Assembly (NCBI GenBank): GCA_015523445.1
Contig: WAKG01000126.1
Coordinates: 1 to 41,348, forward strand
DNA: 41,348 nt
Source of the DNA: Desulfurococcales archaeon
GTDB lineage: Archaea > Thermoproteota > Thermoprotei_A > Sulfolobales > Acidilobaceae
Direction of reading: 5' to 3'
The stretch's first letter is position 1. Each line of letters begins with the position of its first letter. This document shows positions 7,190 to 14,747 of this stretch, piece after piece. The position numbers and the translations under genes are program-made. The notes under the pieces were generated by a model. It worked only from the letters and a program-made list of their open reading frames with translations. It did not search any database and was not told the DNA's origin.

Positions 7190-8333
7190 CATGGTCATCC
7201 TCGAACACTGTCCTACCTAGGCTGCTCCATACTACCCTAACGGTCAGAGTTGAAGGCCTTACTGGAGTCTTGTCTAGGCTAGCCTCGAGGCTGAATTCTC
7301 TAGACTCGCCAGGGGCTATGATGTCCTCTAGCTGCTTGGATGCTAGCCTTATCCCCATACCTAGTACAATGATCATTGGCCTCGACGCTGGCCCTATCCC
7401 CGTGTTCTCAACTACCCCGCTTAACCTAACCCTACCATCCTCCTCCTCTAGCCCAGTAACCTTGACCCGTAGCTTGGGCTCTGGATAGATCTGGTCATAC
7501 ACTAGTATATCTGAGACTACGGCTATCCTTGGATAGAACCTCTCGCCCGGGTCTAGGTATTTTAGTGCTACAGGTACTAGGCTCCCCTTATAGGGGATCC
7601 TGACTAGTATCCTCCTGAATCCTGGGCCTGAGACCTCTACTGGCTCTGAGCCCCCTGCAATTACCCTAACCACACTGGATGCTGAGGGTAGGTGGAGCGT
7701 TATGATAGCTGTCCTACGACCTATCCACCCGCCTAGGCTGGCGTCTATCTTAACCTGCTCTCCGGGTTCTAGCGATACTGCCCCCGTATGATAGGAGTAC
7801 ACGTATCTCCCGTCACCGGTGAAGGTTGCTATGAGTGAAGTATCGGCGAGGCTTATTGGCTGGTATGAGTCGTAGAGTGCTACTAGCCTGTGACTGGTCT
7901 TCTCAGCCAGTCTCTTGGCCAGCAGAGGCTTAACATCGAATACTGCCCTCATGTATACTCCCCGGTCGATCTCTGCCTGGAACTGCGGCTTGAACTCCCT
8001 AGTCACCGTTGCCCCATCTATCGTAACCTTCCACCTGAATGGACTCCTACCCTTACTAGCCCTTACCCCCAGTGCTAATAGAGCGCTCCTTGGCTCGGAG
8101 CCTTCAGGCCTAGCTAGGAATAGGGATACGAATGTTCTCCTGACGGAGCCGGGCGAGGAGCCCAGTTGTGCTCCAGAGTATTCTGAGGTGTAAGACACGT
8201 ATCCCTCGCCCTGGCCCTTGGCTAGCTCCACTATCTTCCCATCCACTATGCCCTCCCCACTCCCATATCTCCTCACTGTGGCATGCCTCGTTAAAACGGG
8301 TTCCGGGACCGCTACTCTTCTAGAGGGCTCCAT
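7179..8333 (-). CDS. Conserved-looking beta-rich protein with C-terminal CARDB-like domain
   Basis: A 384-residue protein of unknown function. It is almost entirely alternating beta strands. The last 100 residues (about 285-384) have the pattern of a CARDB/immunoglobulin-like domain: GRVRLSGVVENTGIGPA, a central IAPGESREFSLEASL, then a closing V-x-V-W-S strand. Such domains usually sit outside the cell, yet the N-terminus (MEPSRRVAVPEPVLTRHAT) has no signal peptide and I see no membrane segment. It may therefore be cytoplasmic or exported by an unknown route. The ATG overlaps the end of the upstream dehydrogenase gene by 22 bases, so the two are probably translated from one message. Confidence 0.7.
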   Translation of the reverse strand: MEPSRRVAVPEPVLTRHATVRRYGSGEGIVDGKIVELAKGQGEGYVSYTSEYSGAQLGSSPGSVRRTFVSLFLARPEGSEPRSALLALGVRASKGRSPFRWKVTIDGATVTREFKPQFQAEIDRGVYMRAVFDVKPLLAKRLAEKTSHRLVALYDSYQPISLADTSLIATFTGDGRYVYSYHTGAVSLEPGEQVKIDASLGGWIGRRTAIITLHLPSASSVVRVIAGGSEPVEVSGPGFRRILVRIPYKGSLVPVALKYLDPGERFYPRIAVVSDILVYDQIYPEPKLRVKVTGLEEEDGRVRLSGVVENTGIGPASRPMIIVLGMGIRLASKQLEDIIAPGESREFSLEASLDKTPVRPSTLTVRVVWSSLGRTVFEDDHVKI

Positions 8334-9313
8334 AGGCCTGATATGTCTCTAGCCTCCCTGCACACGCTATTAACCGGATTCCAGACGGTTCCGGTCTCTA
8401 TGTAGTGTAGGACCTGCCTAGCTGCTAGTATAGCTGTCTCTTTGAGGGACCTGTCGGTTCCCCCGGCATGGTGGGGTGTTAGGACTATCCTGCCTGTGGA
8501 TGCTAGCCTTGCTAGGGGGTGGTCTGGTGGCAGGGGCTCCTCTGGGTGGACGTCTAGTGCTACCCTGAGGTCGCTCCTCTCCTCTATTATCCTGGCTAGG
8601 TCCTCAGGGTCTATCAGGCTTCCCCTACCCACGTTAACTAGTAGGGCTCCCTTCTTCATGGTGGATAGTAACTCATAGTCTATTAGTCCTGTGGTCTCCC
8701 TTGTGTGGGGTAGCGCGGCTATTATCACGTCTGACTCCCTGAAGATCCTCTTCAGGCTGGCTGGCTCGGCGTGGAGCAGCTGTTCTACCTCCCTCTTCCT
8801 CCTCCGGCTGTAGTATAGTATTCTCCCTGCGCCTAGCGCTCTTAGCTTCCATGCTACGAGGACTCCTATCCTGCCCATGCCCAGCACCCCTATAGTCTTG
8901 CCCCTTACAGTCACGCCCCGGAGGAAGCCCCTCTCCGACGCCCACCCACCTGATACGGTGTAGTTGTGTCCCTCCACTATCCTCCTGAGTGATGCTATTA
9001 CTAGGCCCACCACATGCTCCGATACTGCCTCAGCTATGGCCTCCGGCTGGTTGGCTACGCATATCCCCCTTCTCTCAGCCTCCCCTACGTCTATATGATC
9101 CACACCGCTGCTCCTAGACACGATCAGCCTCAGCCTCTGGGCCTGAGCTAGTAGGCTCGAGTCTATCTTCATAAAACCGGCTATGAGGACCTCTGCCTCG
9201 CCAATCAGCTCTTGCACCTTCTCCCTGGATCCCTGTGCATCCAGTAGGTTGGCCTCTCGCTCGAGTAGTTCCCGAGCTTCCTTGGGTAGCGTGTGGGTGG
9301 TTAGGACCTTCAT
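8312..9313 (-). CDS. D-isomer-specific 2-hydroxyacid dehydrogenase (glyoxylate/hydroxypyruvate reductase or phosphoglycerate dehydrogenase type)
   Basis: NAD(P)-dependent oxidoreductase acting on D-2-hydroxyacids or 2-oxoacids. The 333 residues show the substrate-domain VSRSSGVDHIDV and NQPEAIAEAVSEHV, the nucleotide-binding GVLGMGRIG and a following YYSRRR, and the catalytic triad: Arg in LVNVGRGSLID, Glu in DVHPEEPLPP and His in LTPHHAGG. The R-R-R after the Rossmann strand, instead of an acidic residue, suggests NADP(H), hence a glyoxylate or hydroxypyruvate reductase rather than SerA. There is no ACT domain. The ATG lies about 40 bases after ATAATATATACCC (9350-9361), so it has its own promoter although cobamide genes lie upstream on the same strand. 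Confidence 0.87.
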   Translation of the reverse strand: MKVLTTHTLPKEARELLEREANLLDAQGSREKVQELIGEAEVLIAGFMKIDSSLLAQAQRLRLIVSRSSGVDHIDVGEAERRGICVANQPEAIAEAVSEHVVGLVIASLRRIVEGHNYTVSGGWASERGFLRGVTVRGKTIGVLGMGRIGVLVAWKLRALGAGRILYYSRRRKREVEQLLHAEPASLKRIFRESDVIIAALPHTRETTGLIDYELLSTMKKGALLVNVGRGSLIDPEDLARIIEERSDLRVALDVHPEEPLPPDHPLARLASTGRIVLTPHHAGGTDRSLKETAILAARQVLHYIETGTVWNPVNSVCREARDISGLWSPLEE

Positions 9314-9349
9314 CCCTCGCCAGCCCCCCGGGCTAGTGTGTCCCCTTAG

Positions 9350-9361
9350 GGTATATATTAT
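9350..9361 (-). promoter_or_regulatory. TATA box of the 2-hydroxyacid dehydrogenase gene
   Basis: On the reverse strand ATAATATATACC lies about 37-48 bases upstream of the ATG at 9313. It overlaps the 3' end of cbiB, which ends at 9358. Confidence 0.55.
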
Positions 9362-10314
9362 GGGCTCCGATACATGCAGAGGACTAATACGGCCATGTAG
9401 GAGAATACTATAATTAGGATAGTAAGCCTAAGTGCCAGCCATATCTCTCTAGCCTCAGGTAGCCGCCCCTCGCCCAGAGTATAGCTGCCCGGCTTCTCCA
9501 GCCTGACCTTGAGGGCCCCAGCGTAGGCTGACATTATATGTCCTGCATTGAGGCTCTCAATCTGGCTGTGGAACCGGGTCCAGGTCCTTAACGCGCCTCG
9601 CATGCTGAGGCCTACTAAGGGGGCTAGGATTACTGTTAGCATTGCAGTTATCCTGGCCGGGATTAGGTTCATGATCGTGTCTAGCCGGGCCGAGGCCCAT
9701 CCCGGATCCCTGTACTCAGGCGTCTTGTAGCCTAGGGCGCCGTCTAGGGTGTTTGCAGTTCTCTGTGCAAGGGCTCCCAGGGGCCCGGCTATCGTATACC
9801 ATAGGAGGGGCGATGTGATCCCGTCTACCAGGCTCTCTGACAGGCTCTCTATTGCAGCTGACGCCACATGTCCAGGCCCCAGACTGCTTGTCTCCCTTCT
9901 AACAATACCCTGAACCGTCATCCTGGCCTCCGCGAGCCTGCCCTCCCCTAGGCTCCTAGCCACCCTAGCTACCGTGTCTAGGAGTAGCCTAACTGGGATG
10001 GACAGCTTCACAATCAACCCGGCAACTAGGAGCCACACGGCCGGGCCTATCATCCATGCAATGTAGAGTGCTAGGCCTGCTGGCGCCAGTATGGCTGCCA
10101 TGACTAGCGCTGTCGCCACGACGCCACGTAGCTTGGATGAGTATGGTGGAGCAAGCCTCCTGGCTAGGCTGAATGCTATGGCAACTGGATGGATCCTGAG
10201 GAGTATACCCCTGTGCTCGGGGTAGGCTAGGTCTAGTAGGAGGCCTAGGAGGAGGGCCCCGCATGCCAGCGCGGGATCTCCGGGGAGGGCCCAGTCAGGT
10301 AGCAATGGGCACAC
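9358..10314 (-). CDS. cbiB: Adenosylcobinamide-phosphate synthase CbiB (integral membrane)
   Basis: CbiB joins adenosylcobyric acid to (R)-1-amino-2-propanol or its phosphate. It is also used after CbiZ regenerates cobyric acid during cobinamide salvage. The 318-residue protein has several hydrophobic segments. Family motifs are DLAYPEHRGILLRIHPVA near the N-terminus, VQGIVRRETSSL, AAIESLSESLVDGITSPLLW (about 171-190), and LDTIMNLIPARITA. It ends in a hydrophobic segment and YRSP. The gene is last in the operon; its GTG overlaps the cobS stop by about 20 bases, and a TTG three codons on is an alternative start. Confidence 0.93.
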   Translation of the reverse strand: MCPLLPDWALPGDPALACGALLLGLLLDLAYPEHRGILLRIHPVAIAFSLARRLAPPYSSKLRGVVATALVMAAILAPAGLALYIAWMIGPAVWLLVAGLIVKLSIPVRLLLDTVARVARSLGEGRLAEARMTVQGIVRRETSSLGPGHVASAAIESLSESLVDGITSPLLWYTIAGPLGALAQRTANTLDGALGYKTPEYRDPGWASARLDTIMNLIPARITAMLTVILAPLVGLSMRGALRTWTRFHSQIESLNAGHIMSAYAGALKVRLEKPGSYTLGEGRLPEAREIWLALRLTILIIVFSYMAVLVLCMYRSP

Positions 10315-11011
10315 CCACTGCTAGTGCTAGGGTTAGTGTTGTCTCGTAGCTGAAGCCAGCAGCATCGCCCGAGGGCCTCCCGAGCCTGTATGTAGAGTCC
10401 CTTGCAACCACTATGCCTAGTATCGGAGCTGCATATACTAGCGGGTTGACCCCAGCTGCTATAGCTGGTATTAGGGCTATGGTGTATATTGCTAGGTTGG
10501 CCAGAGGCTTGTTGCCTAGGGTTGATTCCTTGAATGCAGCCGCTAGCCCGCTTCCCCTGCCCTTGGAGGCGTATATGTAGACGTACATTGCCTCGGCCGC
10601 GGCTGTATATGCAGCTGCAACCAGCCACGGTTCATTCACTGCCTCTAGGAGTAGTGCATACCTCACTATGATCATCGCCGTGGTGTAGGCTATGGCGAAT
10701 CCGCCCTTCCTAGGATCCTTTATTATCCTCTCTGCCTCCTCCCCGCGGGCCCTAGCCGCTACTGCCTCAACATAGTCGGTGAATCCATCCATGTGGAGGC
10801 CCCCAGTTAGTATTAGGTGGAGTAGTAGCGCTATGGCCGCGGTTGCTGGAGGCTGATAGATACCATCCAGAACTACTAGGGCACCCGCTACTATGAGGCC
10901 CTCTAGGAGGCCGATGATCGGGGCTAGGTATAGGCTCCGAGCCGCCTCGTCTAGGCTCCCCCTTCCTAGAGGTATGATTGTTAGGAATGATATGAGGCTA
11001 CGTAGCCCCAT
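10295..11011 (-). CDS. cobS: Cobalamin synthase CobS (adenosylcobinamide-GDP ribazoletransferase)
   Basis: CobS condenses adenosylcobinamide-GDP with alpha-ribazole (phosphate) in the membrane, completing the cobamide. The protein is polytopic. It carries the hallmark LTGGLHMDGFTDYVEAVAAR (about 88-107 of the shorter form), matching the family's H-L-D-G-x-x-D, followed by IIKDPRKGGFAIAY (the D-x-R-x-G-x-F-A motif). A late motif with GDAAGFSYE also fits. I prefer the ATG at 11011, which has GGTGG five bases upstream; a GTG at 11020 is possible. It overlaps both neighbours (13-23 bases upstream, about 20 downstream), so translation is probably coupled. Confidence 0.93.
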   Translation of the reverse strand: MGLRSLISFLTIIPLGRGSLDEAARSLYLAPIIGLLEGLIVAGALVVLDGIYQPPATAAIALLLHLILTGGLHMDGFTDYVEAVAARARGEEAERIIKDPRKGGFAIAYTTAMIIVRYALLLEAVNEPWLVAAAYTAAAEAMYVYIYASKGRGSGLAAAFKESTLGNKPLANLAIYTIALIPAIAAGVNPLVYAAPILGIVVARDSTYRLGRPSGDAAGFSYETTLTLALAVGVPIAT

Positions 11012-12050
11012 CCCTGCCACCCAGGACCTTGGCCATTATGTCGGATAGGATCTTGTTCTCCTCTGGGCTCTTCACACTGACCCTACTATAGTGCCTGTCG
11101 AGGCCGTGGAATGTGCTGGCGTCCCTCACATATACTCCTCTCCGTGCTAACTCCATGCCTAGCCTGGGGTGGGGTATGCCGTGCCATGCCAATATGTAAG
11201 CGGTGGTTGTTGGGTAGACTCTAACACCTGCCTTGGTTAGCATCACCGCCAGGTCTCGGCCCCACTCTAGCGCAGCCTTCCTGCCCCGAGCAATATACCT
11301 TCTAACTTCATCCAGGTAATACCCTAGTATCCTTGTATATGTACAGTATGTTATTGAGTCTAGGGGCCAAGGCTGCCTGGCCCGCTCCATCCTCCTGGTT
11401 AGGTCCTCGTCTAGGGTGTACATATATCCTAGCCTAAGGCCGGGGGTAGCCATTGCCTTAGTTAGGCTCCTCAATATAATAGTCCTAGTTCCCCTAGGCC
11501 TCCACGACGAGAGGCTAGATAATGGCTGGAATGCCTCGTCAACAACTAGCACACCATGGTGATCCTCTGCATAGTCCTCCAGCGCCCTGAGATCTCTGGA
11601 GTCCAACTCCATGCCAGTCGGATTATTAGGCCTCGATACCACTATGAGGGGCCTCTCGATCCTAGCTAGTTCCCCTACATTAACCCTAAGCTTATCCTCT
11701 ATAATCCTAGATTTGAGCCTAAAGAGCGGGATTCCGAGGGCAGGAGCCTGTAGATGGTGATCTCCGAAGTTGGGCTCAACTACGATCATGGCTCCAGGCC
11801 TAAATACTGCTGGTAAACCGGCTAGTATGGATGCTGACCCGTTCCCTATATGGATCTCTTCCTTGATCCCATCTAGCCTAGATATGAGGTCCTTAAGCTC
11901 TCCGAGATCAGGGTCATAGTATCTCCTATAGGCCTTCTCCTCCAAGCAGTCCCTGATAGTTTTGTCCAGCCAGGAGGGTGGAGGTAGAGGGTTCATGGGG
12001 CTGCTGAAATCTATTGTCCCTGGCGGTGGTGTACCTCCATGTTTTCGCAT
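10998..12050 (-). CDS. cobD: Threonine-phosphate decarboxylase / CobC-type PLP aminotransferase-fold enzyme
   Basis: This fold-type I PLP enzyme starts with RKHGGTPPPGTIDFSSPMNP, the H-G-G...D-F-S-x-x-x-N-P opening typical of CobD and CobC. Other motifs are IGNGSAS (phosphate loop), PNNPTG, VVDEAFQP (Asp for PLP nitrogen), RSLTKAMATPGLRLGY with the Schiff-base Lys, and a late V-R-D-A region. CobD makes (R)-1-amino-2-propanol phosphate, the linker that CbiB attaches. Histidinol-phosphate aminotransferase is a close relative, but the operon favours the cobamide role. The ATG at 12050 follows an AGGAGGCGAGG Shine-Dalgarno; a GTG at 12080 is less likely. It overlaps cobY by 40 bases. This is the enteric-type cobD, distinct from the CbiB proteins that some annotations also call CobD. 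Confidence 0.88.
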   Translation of the reverse strand: MRKHGGTPPPGTIDFSSPMNPLPPPSWLDKTIRDCLEEKAYRRYYDPDLGELKDLISRLDGIKEEIHIGNGSASILAGLPAVFRPGAMIVVEPNFGDHHLQAPALGIPLFRLKSRIIEDKLRVNVGELARIERPLIVVSRPNNPTGMELDSRDLRALEDYAEDHHGVLVVDEAFQPLSSLSSWRPRGTRTIILRSLTKAMATPGLRLGYMYTLDEDLTRRMERARQPWPLDSITYCTYTRILGYYLDEVRRYIARGRKAALEWGRDLAVMLTKAGVRVYPTTTAYILAWHGIPHPRLGMELARRGVYVRDASTFHGLDRHYSRVSVKSPEENKILSDIMAKVLGGRDGAT

Positions 12051-12541
12051 CTCCTCCTCGCCTCCTCTAGGCTTTTCCACGAGTTGACGTTGATGTGATT
12101 ACATGGCTCCTCTATGCTGACCCATGTATCCCCGTATCCCTTTACTATCGATATTCCCTGGGGCTCTCCCCTACACGTCATAGTTACTATATCCCCCCTT
12201 ACTTCCCCTGCCTTGCTTGCTAGATCCTTTAAGATCTCCTCGTCTAGATAGGCTAGGTCTGCAGGGAGGACTAGCAATGGCCTATAGGATATGGTCTTTA
12301 GAATTAGGGATAGGTCCTCGGGGTATCCGGCTCCAGGGGTTTGTATGCACTCCATCATGGAGCAGTAGTGTTTGAGGTGCTCGATCGTGTAACTGCTCAG
12401 TGCTAGGACTTTAAGCCTGACCATGCCATCTACAGCTCTAGCTACGTGGAGTATCAGTGGAGCTCCGCAGACGTCTAGGATGGGCTTAACTACTCCTCCC
12501 ATGCGGGATGCTCTGCCCCCTGCCATTATGACTGCTATCAA
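12011..12541 (-). CDS. cobY: GTP:adenosylcobinamide-phosphate guanylyltransferase CobY
   Basis: CobY is the archaeal replacement for the bacterial CobU guanylyltransferase; it makes adenosylcobinamide-GDP for CobS. The 176-residue protein has the nucleotidyltransferase opening MIAVIMAGGRASRMGGVVKP (1-20), a DVCGAPLI segment, TPGAGYPEDLSLIL, LVLPADLAYLDEEIL (metal-binding Asp region), and a closing NVNSWKSLEEA that corresponds to the N-V-N-T end of methanogen CobY. It lacks a kinase P-loop, as CobY should. Its ATG overlaps the cbiS stop by 4 bases (ATGA type). Confidence 0.92.
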   Translation of the reverse strand: MIAVIMAGGRASRMGGVVKPILDVCGAPLILHVARAVDGMVRLKVLALSSYTIEHLKHYCSMMECIQTPGAGYPEDLSLILKTISYRPLLVLPADLAYLDEEILKDLASKAGEVRGDIVTMTCRGEPQGISIVKGYGDTWVSIEEPCNHINVNSWKSLEEARRRCENMEVHHRQGQ

Positions 12542-13620
12542 CCCTCTTCACCCTGTAACAGCTTGTCGTAGACCCTGGATAGGGCTGACCCGATCAAGGC
12601 AGCTGCCGCGTCGTCAAGTAACCCTGGGAGATCCGCTATCCTGAGCCCTAGCCTGGTCTTCTCCCTATCAACCCAGTAGGCAGCCATCAGCCCCTTCCAC
12701 CCTTGGAGGTATAATGCTATCCCCGCTGCCAGGACCTCGTCTGCCACTAGCCCCTTCGTATCATTCAGATATTCCTCCCTGGCTAGGCCTGGTATGCTGC
12801 TGGCCCTAGCATGGAGATCAGCCTCTCTAGCAGCAGTGAGGAGTGTCCAGAGGTTTGGGTCTTTGAGCATCCTAGCCATCTCTCTCCTAATCGCCTCTCT
12901 GGCTTTTCCGGGAGATACGCCGGGTATAGGGGCTGCCCGGTAGAGTCTGGTTGCATCGTCTACTAACTCGTCTATGCTTACCCCTAGTATGCCCTTGAGC
13001 CTCTCATCCACGCTTCTATTGTCTCCCTTAACTACGGCTCTCCATACTAGCCGGGCCGCCTCGTTCCCGTGGATTGTTGCCAACCCGCTCCATGCCAAGC
13101 CTCTTCCCGGTGGTGCCGCTACTGTTATGGCGTCACTACTCGTACCTAAGGGCCTGCTGGTGCACCATGGTAGTATGTCGGTGACTGCTGCTGCCTTGGC
13201 TTCCGCTGCAACCCTGAGTAGGTCTAGGAGTGCCTGGTCTGAGAGGGGGTGTAGGGATACTACTACTAGGTTTATTGTGGAGATGGGCGGGGCTCGGTAT
13301 AGTTCCTCCATCTCTATGCATGCCGGGTTCGTTAGGCCTACTGTTGCTAGTACCCATGTATGGTCTCCCTTCTCCACTATCCTCTTGCCCACATCCACAG
13401 CTGTCAGCATGACTATTGCCTGACCTGGCAGGTTCTGGCTCCTGAGTAGGTCCCTAGTGTATGCATTATAGTCCTCGGTGTTGAAGTCTTTCTCCACAGT
13501 CTTTACCAGTATGTACCTGGCCCACCTGAGCCCACCATTGACTGCTGTAGAGGCTACCTTGTACTCGCCTCCTAGGTCTACTACTAACAGGTCTCCTCTG
13601 TCATCTATCCTTGGGTACAA
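12538..13620 (-). CDS. cbiS: CbiS: adenosylcobinamide amidohydrolase (CbiZ) fused to alpha-ribazole-phosphate phosphatase (CobZ, PgpA-like)
   Basis: Two domains are visible. Residues 1 to about 205 are CbiZ: STAVNGGLRWARY, ATVGLTNPAC and RPLGTSSDAITVAAP. CbiZ hydrolyses adenosylcobinamide to adenosylcobyric acid, the salvage entry used by archaea that take up incomplete corrinoids. Residues about 235-360 resemble the PgpA-like CobZ family: SIDELVDDATRLYRA, SIPGLAREEYLNDTKGLVAD and RIADLPGLLDDAAAALIGSA. CobZ dephosphorylates alpha-ribazole phosphate or the cobalamin phosphate. The same fusion has been described in Methanopyrus kandleri as CbiS. The TTG start at 13620 overlaps the cobT stop by about 20 bases; no better start lies nearby. 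Confidence 0.88.
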   Translation of the reverse strand: MYPRIDDRGDLLVVDLGGEYKVASTAVNGGLRWARYILVKTVEKDFNTEDYNAYTRDLLRSQNLPGQAIVMLTAVDVGKRIVEKGDHTWVLATVGLTNPACIEMEELYRAPPISTINLVVVSLHPLSDQALLDLLRVAAEAKAAAVTDILPWCTSRPLGTSSDAITVAAPPGRGLAWSGLATIHGNEAARLVWRAVVKGDNRSVDERLKGILGVSIDELVDDATRLYRAAPIPGVSPGKAREAIRREMARMLKDPNLWTLLTAAREADLHARASSIPGLAREEYLNDTKGLVADEVLAAGIALYLQGWKGLMAAYWVDREKTRLGLRIADLPGLLDDAAAALIGSALSRVYDKLLQGEEG

Positions 13621-14659
13621 GGCTGAGTAGCCTCCTGTACTCCTTGTAGATTGCCTCCTTCACCTCGCTAGGGGAGGCTCCCCTGGCTAGTGTTAGAGTC
13701 ATCATACCACCTGCAGCTACCCCCTCCTTCACGTATCCCTCTTCGTACATTCTTAGCCCGCTCCAGGGGGCGTCGCTGAAGCTTATATCAGCTGCAACCA
13801 GGCCAGCTTTGAACCTATCCACTATTCCTACCATGTCGCTGCTACTATCCTCTAGTATCCACCTTGTGGTCGCCACTGTTATCCTGGAGGTATCTATACC
13901 TATTGCATCTAGTATTGCCAGGACCGCACCCATCTGGGTGCCCCCGGCTAGCACAACCTCTATCCCGGCATCTACGGCGCCAGCGGCTATCCCAGCTATG
14001 GCGGGATGGACCGGATCGCCTACCTCATCTATCTTACAGTAGGCATCGCTGCATCTCCCTGCCCTATCTACGGCCTTCCCTATAACCTTCCTCTTGAGAT
14101 CCTTGGGGTTCCTGTTGGAGCTACTGCTAACAGACTCTACCCCGACGCCGACTAGTGCCTCCATTATAGCTGCGGCAGTGGTGGTACCCCCAGGTATAGT
14201 CTCTCCTATCATGACCCCGGATAGCCCGCGGGCTAGGTTCTCGCCGAGCATCCTGGCCTCGCCTATGATCCTCTCTGCCGCACCCCGGGGCAGGCCTGAC
14301 CCCTCGTCTATCCTTCCCCCCATTACTGCTGAGGGTATCGTTACATGGGGAGCCTTGATCCCATGGGCCGTCCCGGAGTCTACTACTAGAAGTGAGGCAC
14401 CAGTCATACCTACTAGGGCTCTGGAGATTAGAGCTGGCGTTGGCAAACCCTCCGGAGATACCGGGACTACCGGGAGTGTTATGGGTCTGCCTGTGACCAG
14501 GTATTCAAGGTCTAGTGTAGGAGTGTATAGCGTGCCCTCGGGGCTGGGGCCAGCTATGCTTATGCCGGGTATGGTGGAGGTCCTTGTGGATCCCCCTACT
14601 ACTATTACCGCCTGGACCCTGTCTAGCCGGGGGTTGCCCCTGACTAGGGTCAATGCCAT
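13601..14659 (-). CDS. cobT: CobT-type nicotinate-nucleotide:base phosphoribosyltransferase (archaeal UPF0284 form)
   Basis: CobT activates the lower-ligand base by making alpha-ribazole phosphate (or another alpha-nucleotide) from nicotinate mononucleotide. The 352-residue protein carries the family glycine motif IGETIPGGTTTAAAIMEAL (about 153-171), DSGTAHGIKAPHV, HPAIAGIAAGAV and LAGGTQMGAVLAI. The last two are the substrate-binding and closing motifs of the archaeal branch. This is the first gene of the reverse-strand cobamide operon. The ATG at 14659 follows GGTG six bases upstream; a GTG at 14668 is an alternative. Two ATTATAG/CTATAAT elements at 14695-14709 are plausible promoter sequence, shared with the divergent hut genes. 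Confidence 0.87.
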   Translation of the reverse strand: MALTLVRGNPRLDRVQAVIVVGGSTRTSTIPGISIAGPSPEGTLYTPTLDLEYLVTGRPITLPVVPVSPEGLPTPALISRALVGMTGASLLVVDSGTAHGIKAPHVTIPSAVMGGRIDEGSGLPRGAAERIIGEARMLGENLARGLSGVMIGETIPGGTTTAAAIMEALVGVGVESVSSSSNRNPKDLKRKVIGKAVDRAGRCSDAYCKIDEVGDPVHPAIAGIAAGAVDAGIEVVLAGGTQMGAVLAILDAIGIDTSRITVATTRWILEDSSSDMVGIVDRFKAGLVAADISFSDAPWSGLRMYEEGYVKEGVAAGGMMTLTLARGASPSEVKEAIYKEYRRLLSLVPKDR

Positions 14660-14694
14660 GCTGGACACCGTGTACAGGTCCTGCGGCTGCCGGG

Positions 14695-14712
14695 ATTATA
14701 GTCATTATAGCC
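14695..14712. promoter_or_regulatory. Putative divergent promoter region of cobT and hutG
   Basis: GATTATAGTCATTATAGCC contains two ATTATAG units 9 bases apart, readable as CTATAAT on the reverse strand. It lies about 40 bases from each start. It is suggestive only; no matching BRE is obvious. Confidence 0.35.
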
Positions 14713-14747
14713 TCCATAGATCAACTCCATAGGGGTGTACCGCAACC

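Noticed and set aside
14094-14732. A 212-codon forward frame opposite cobT
   Set aside because: The reverse strand encodes clear CobT motifs over the same bases; the forward frame is Pro/Ser/Thr-rich shadow sequence.
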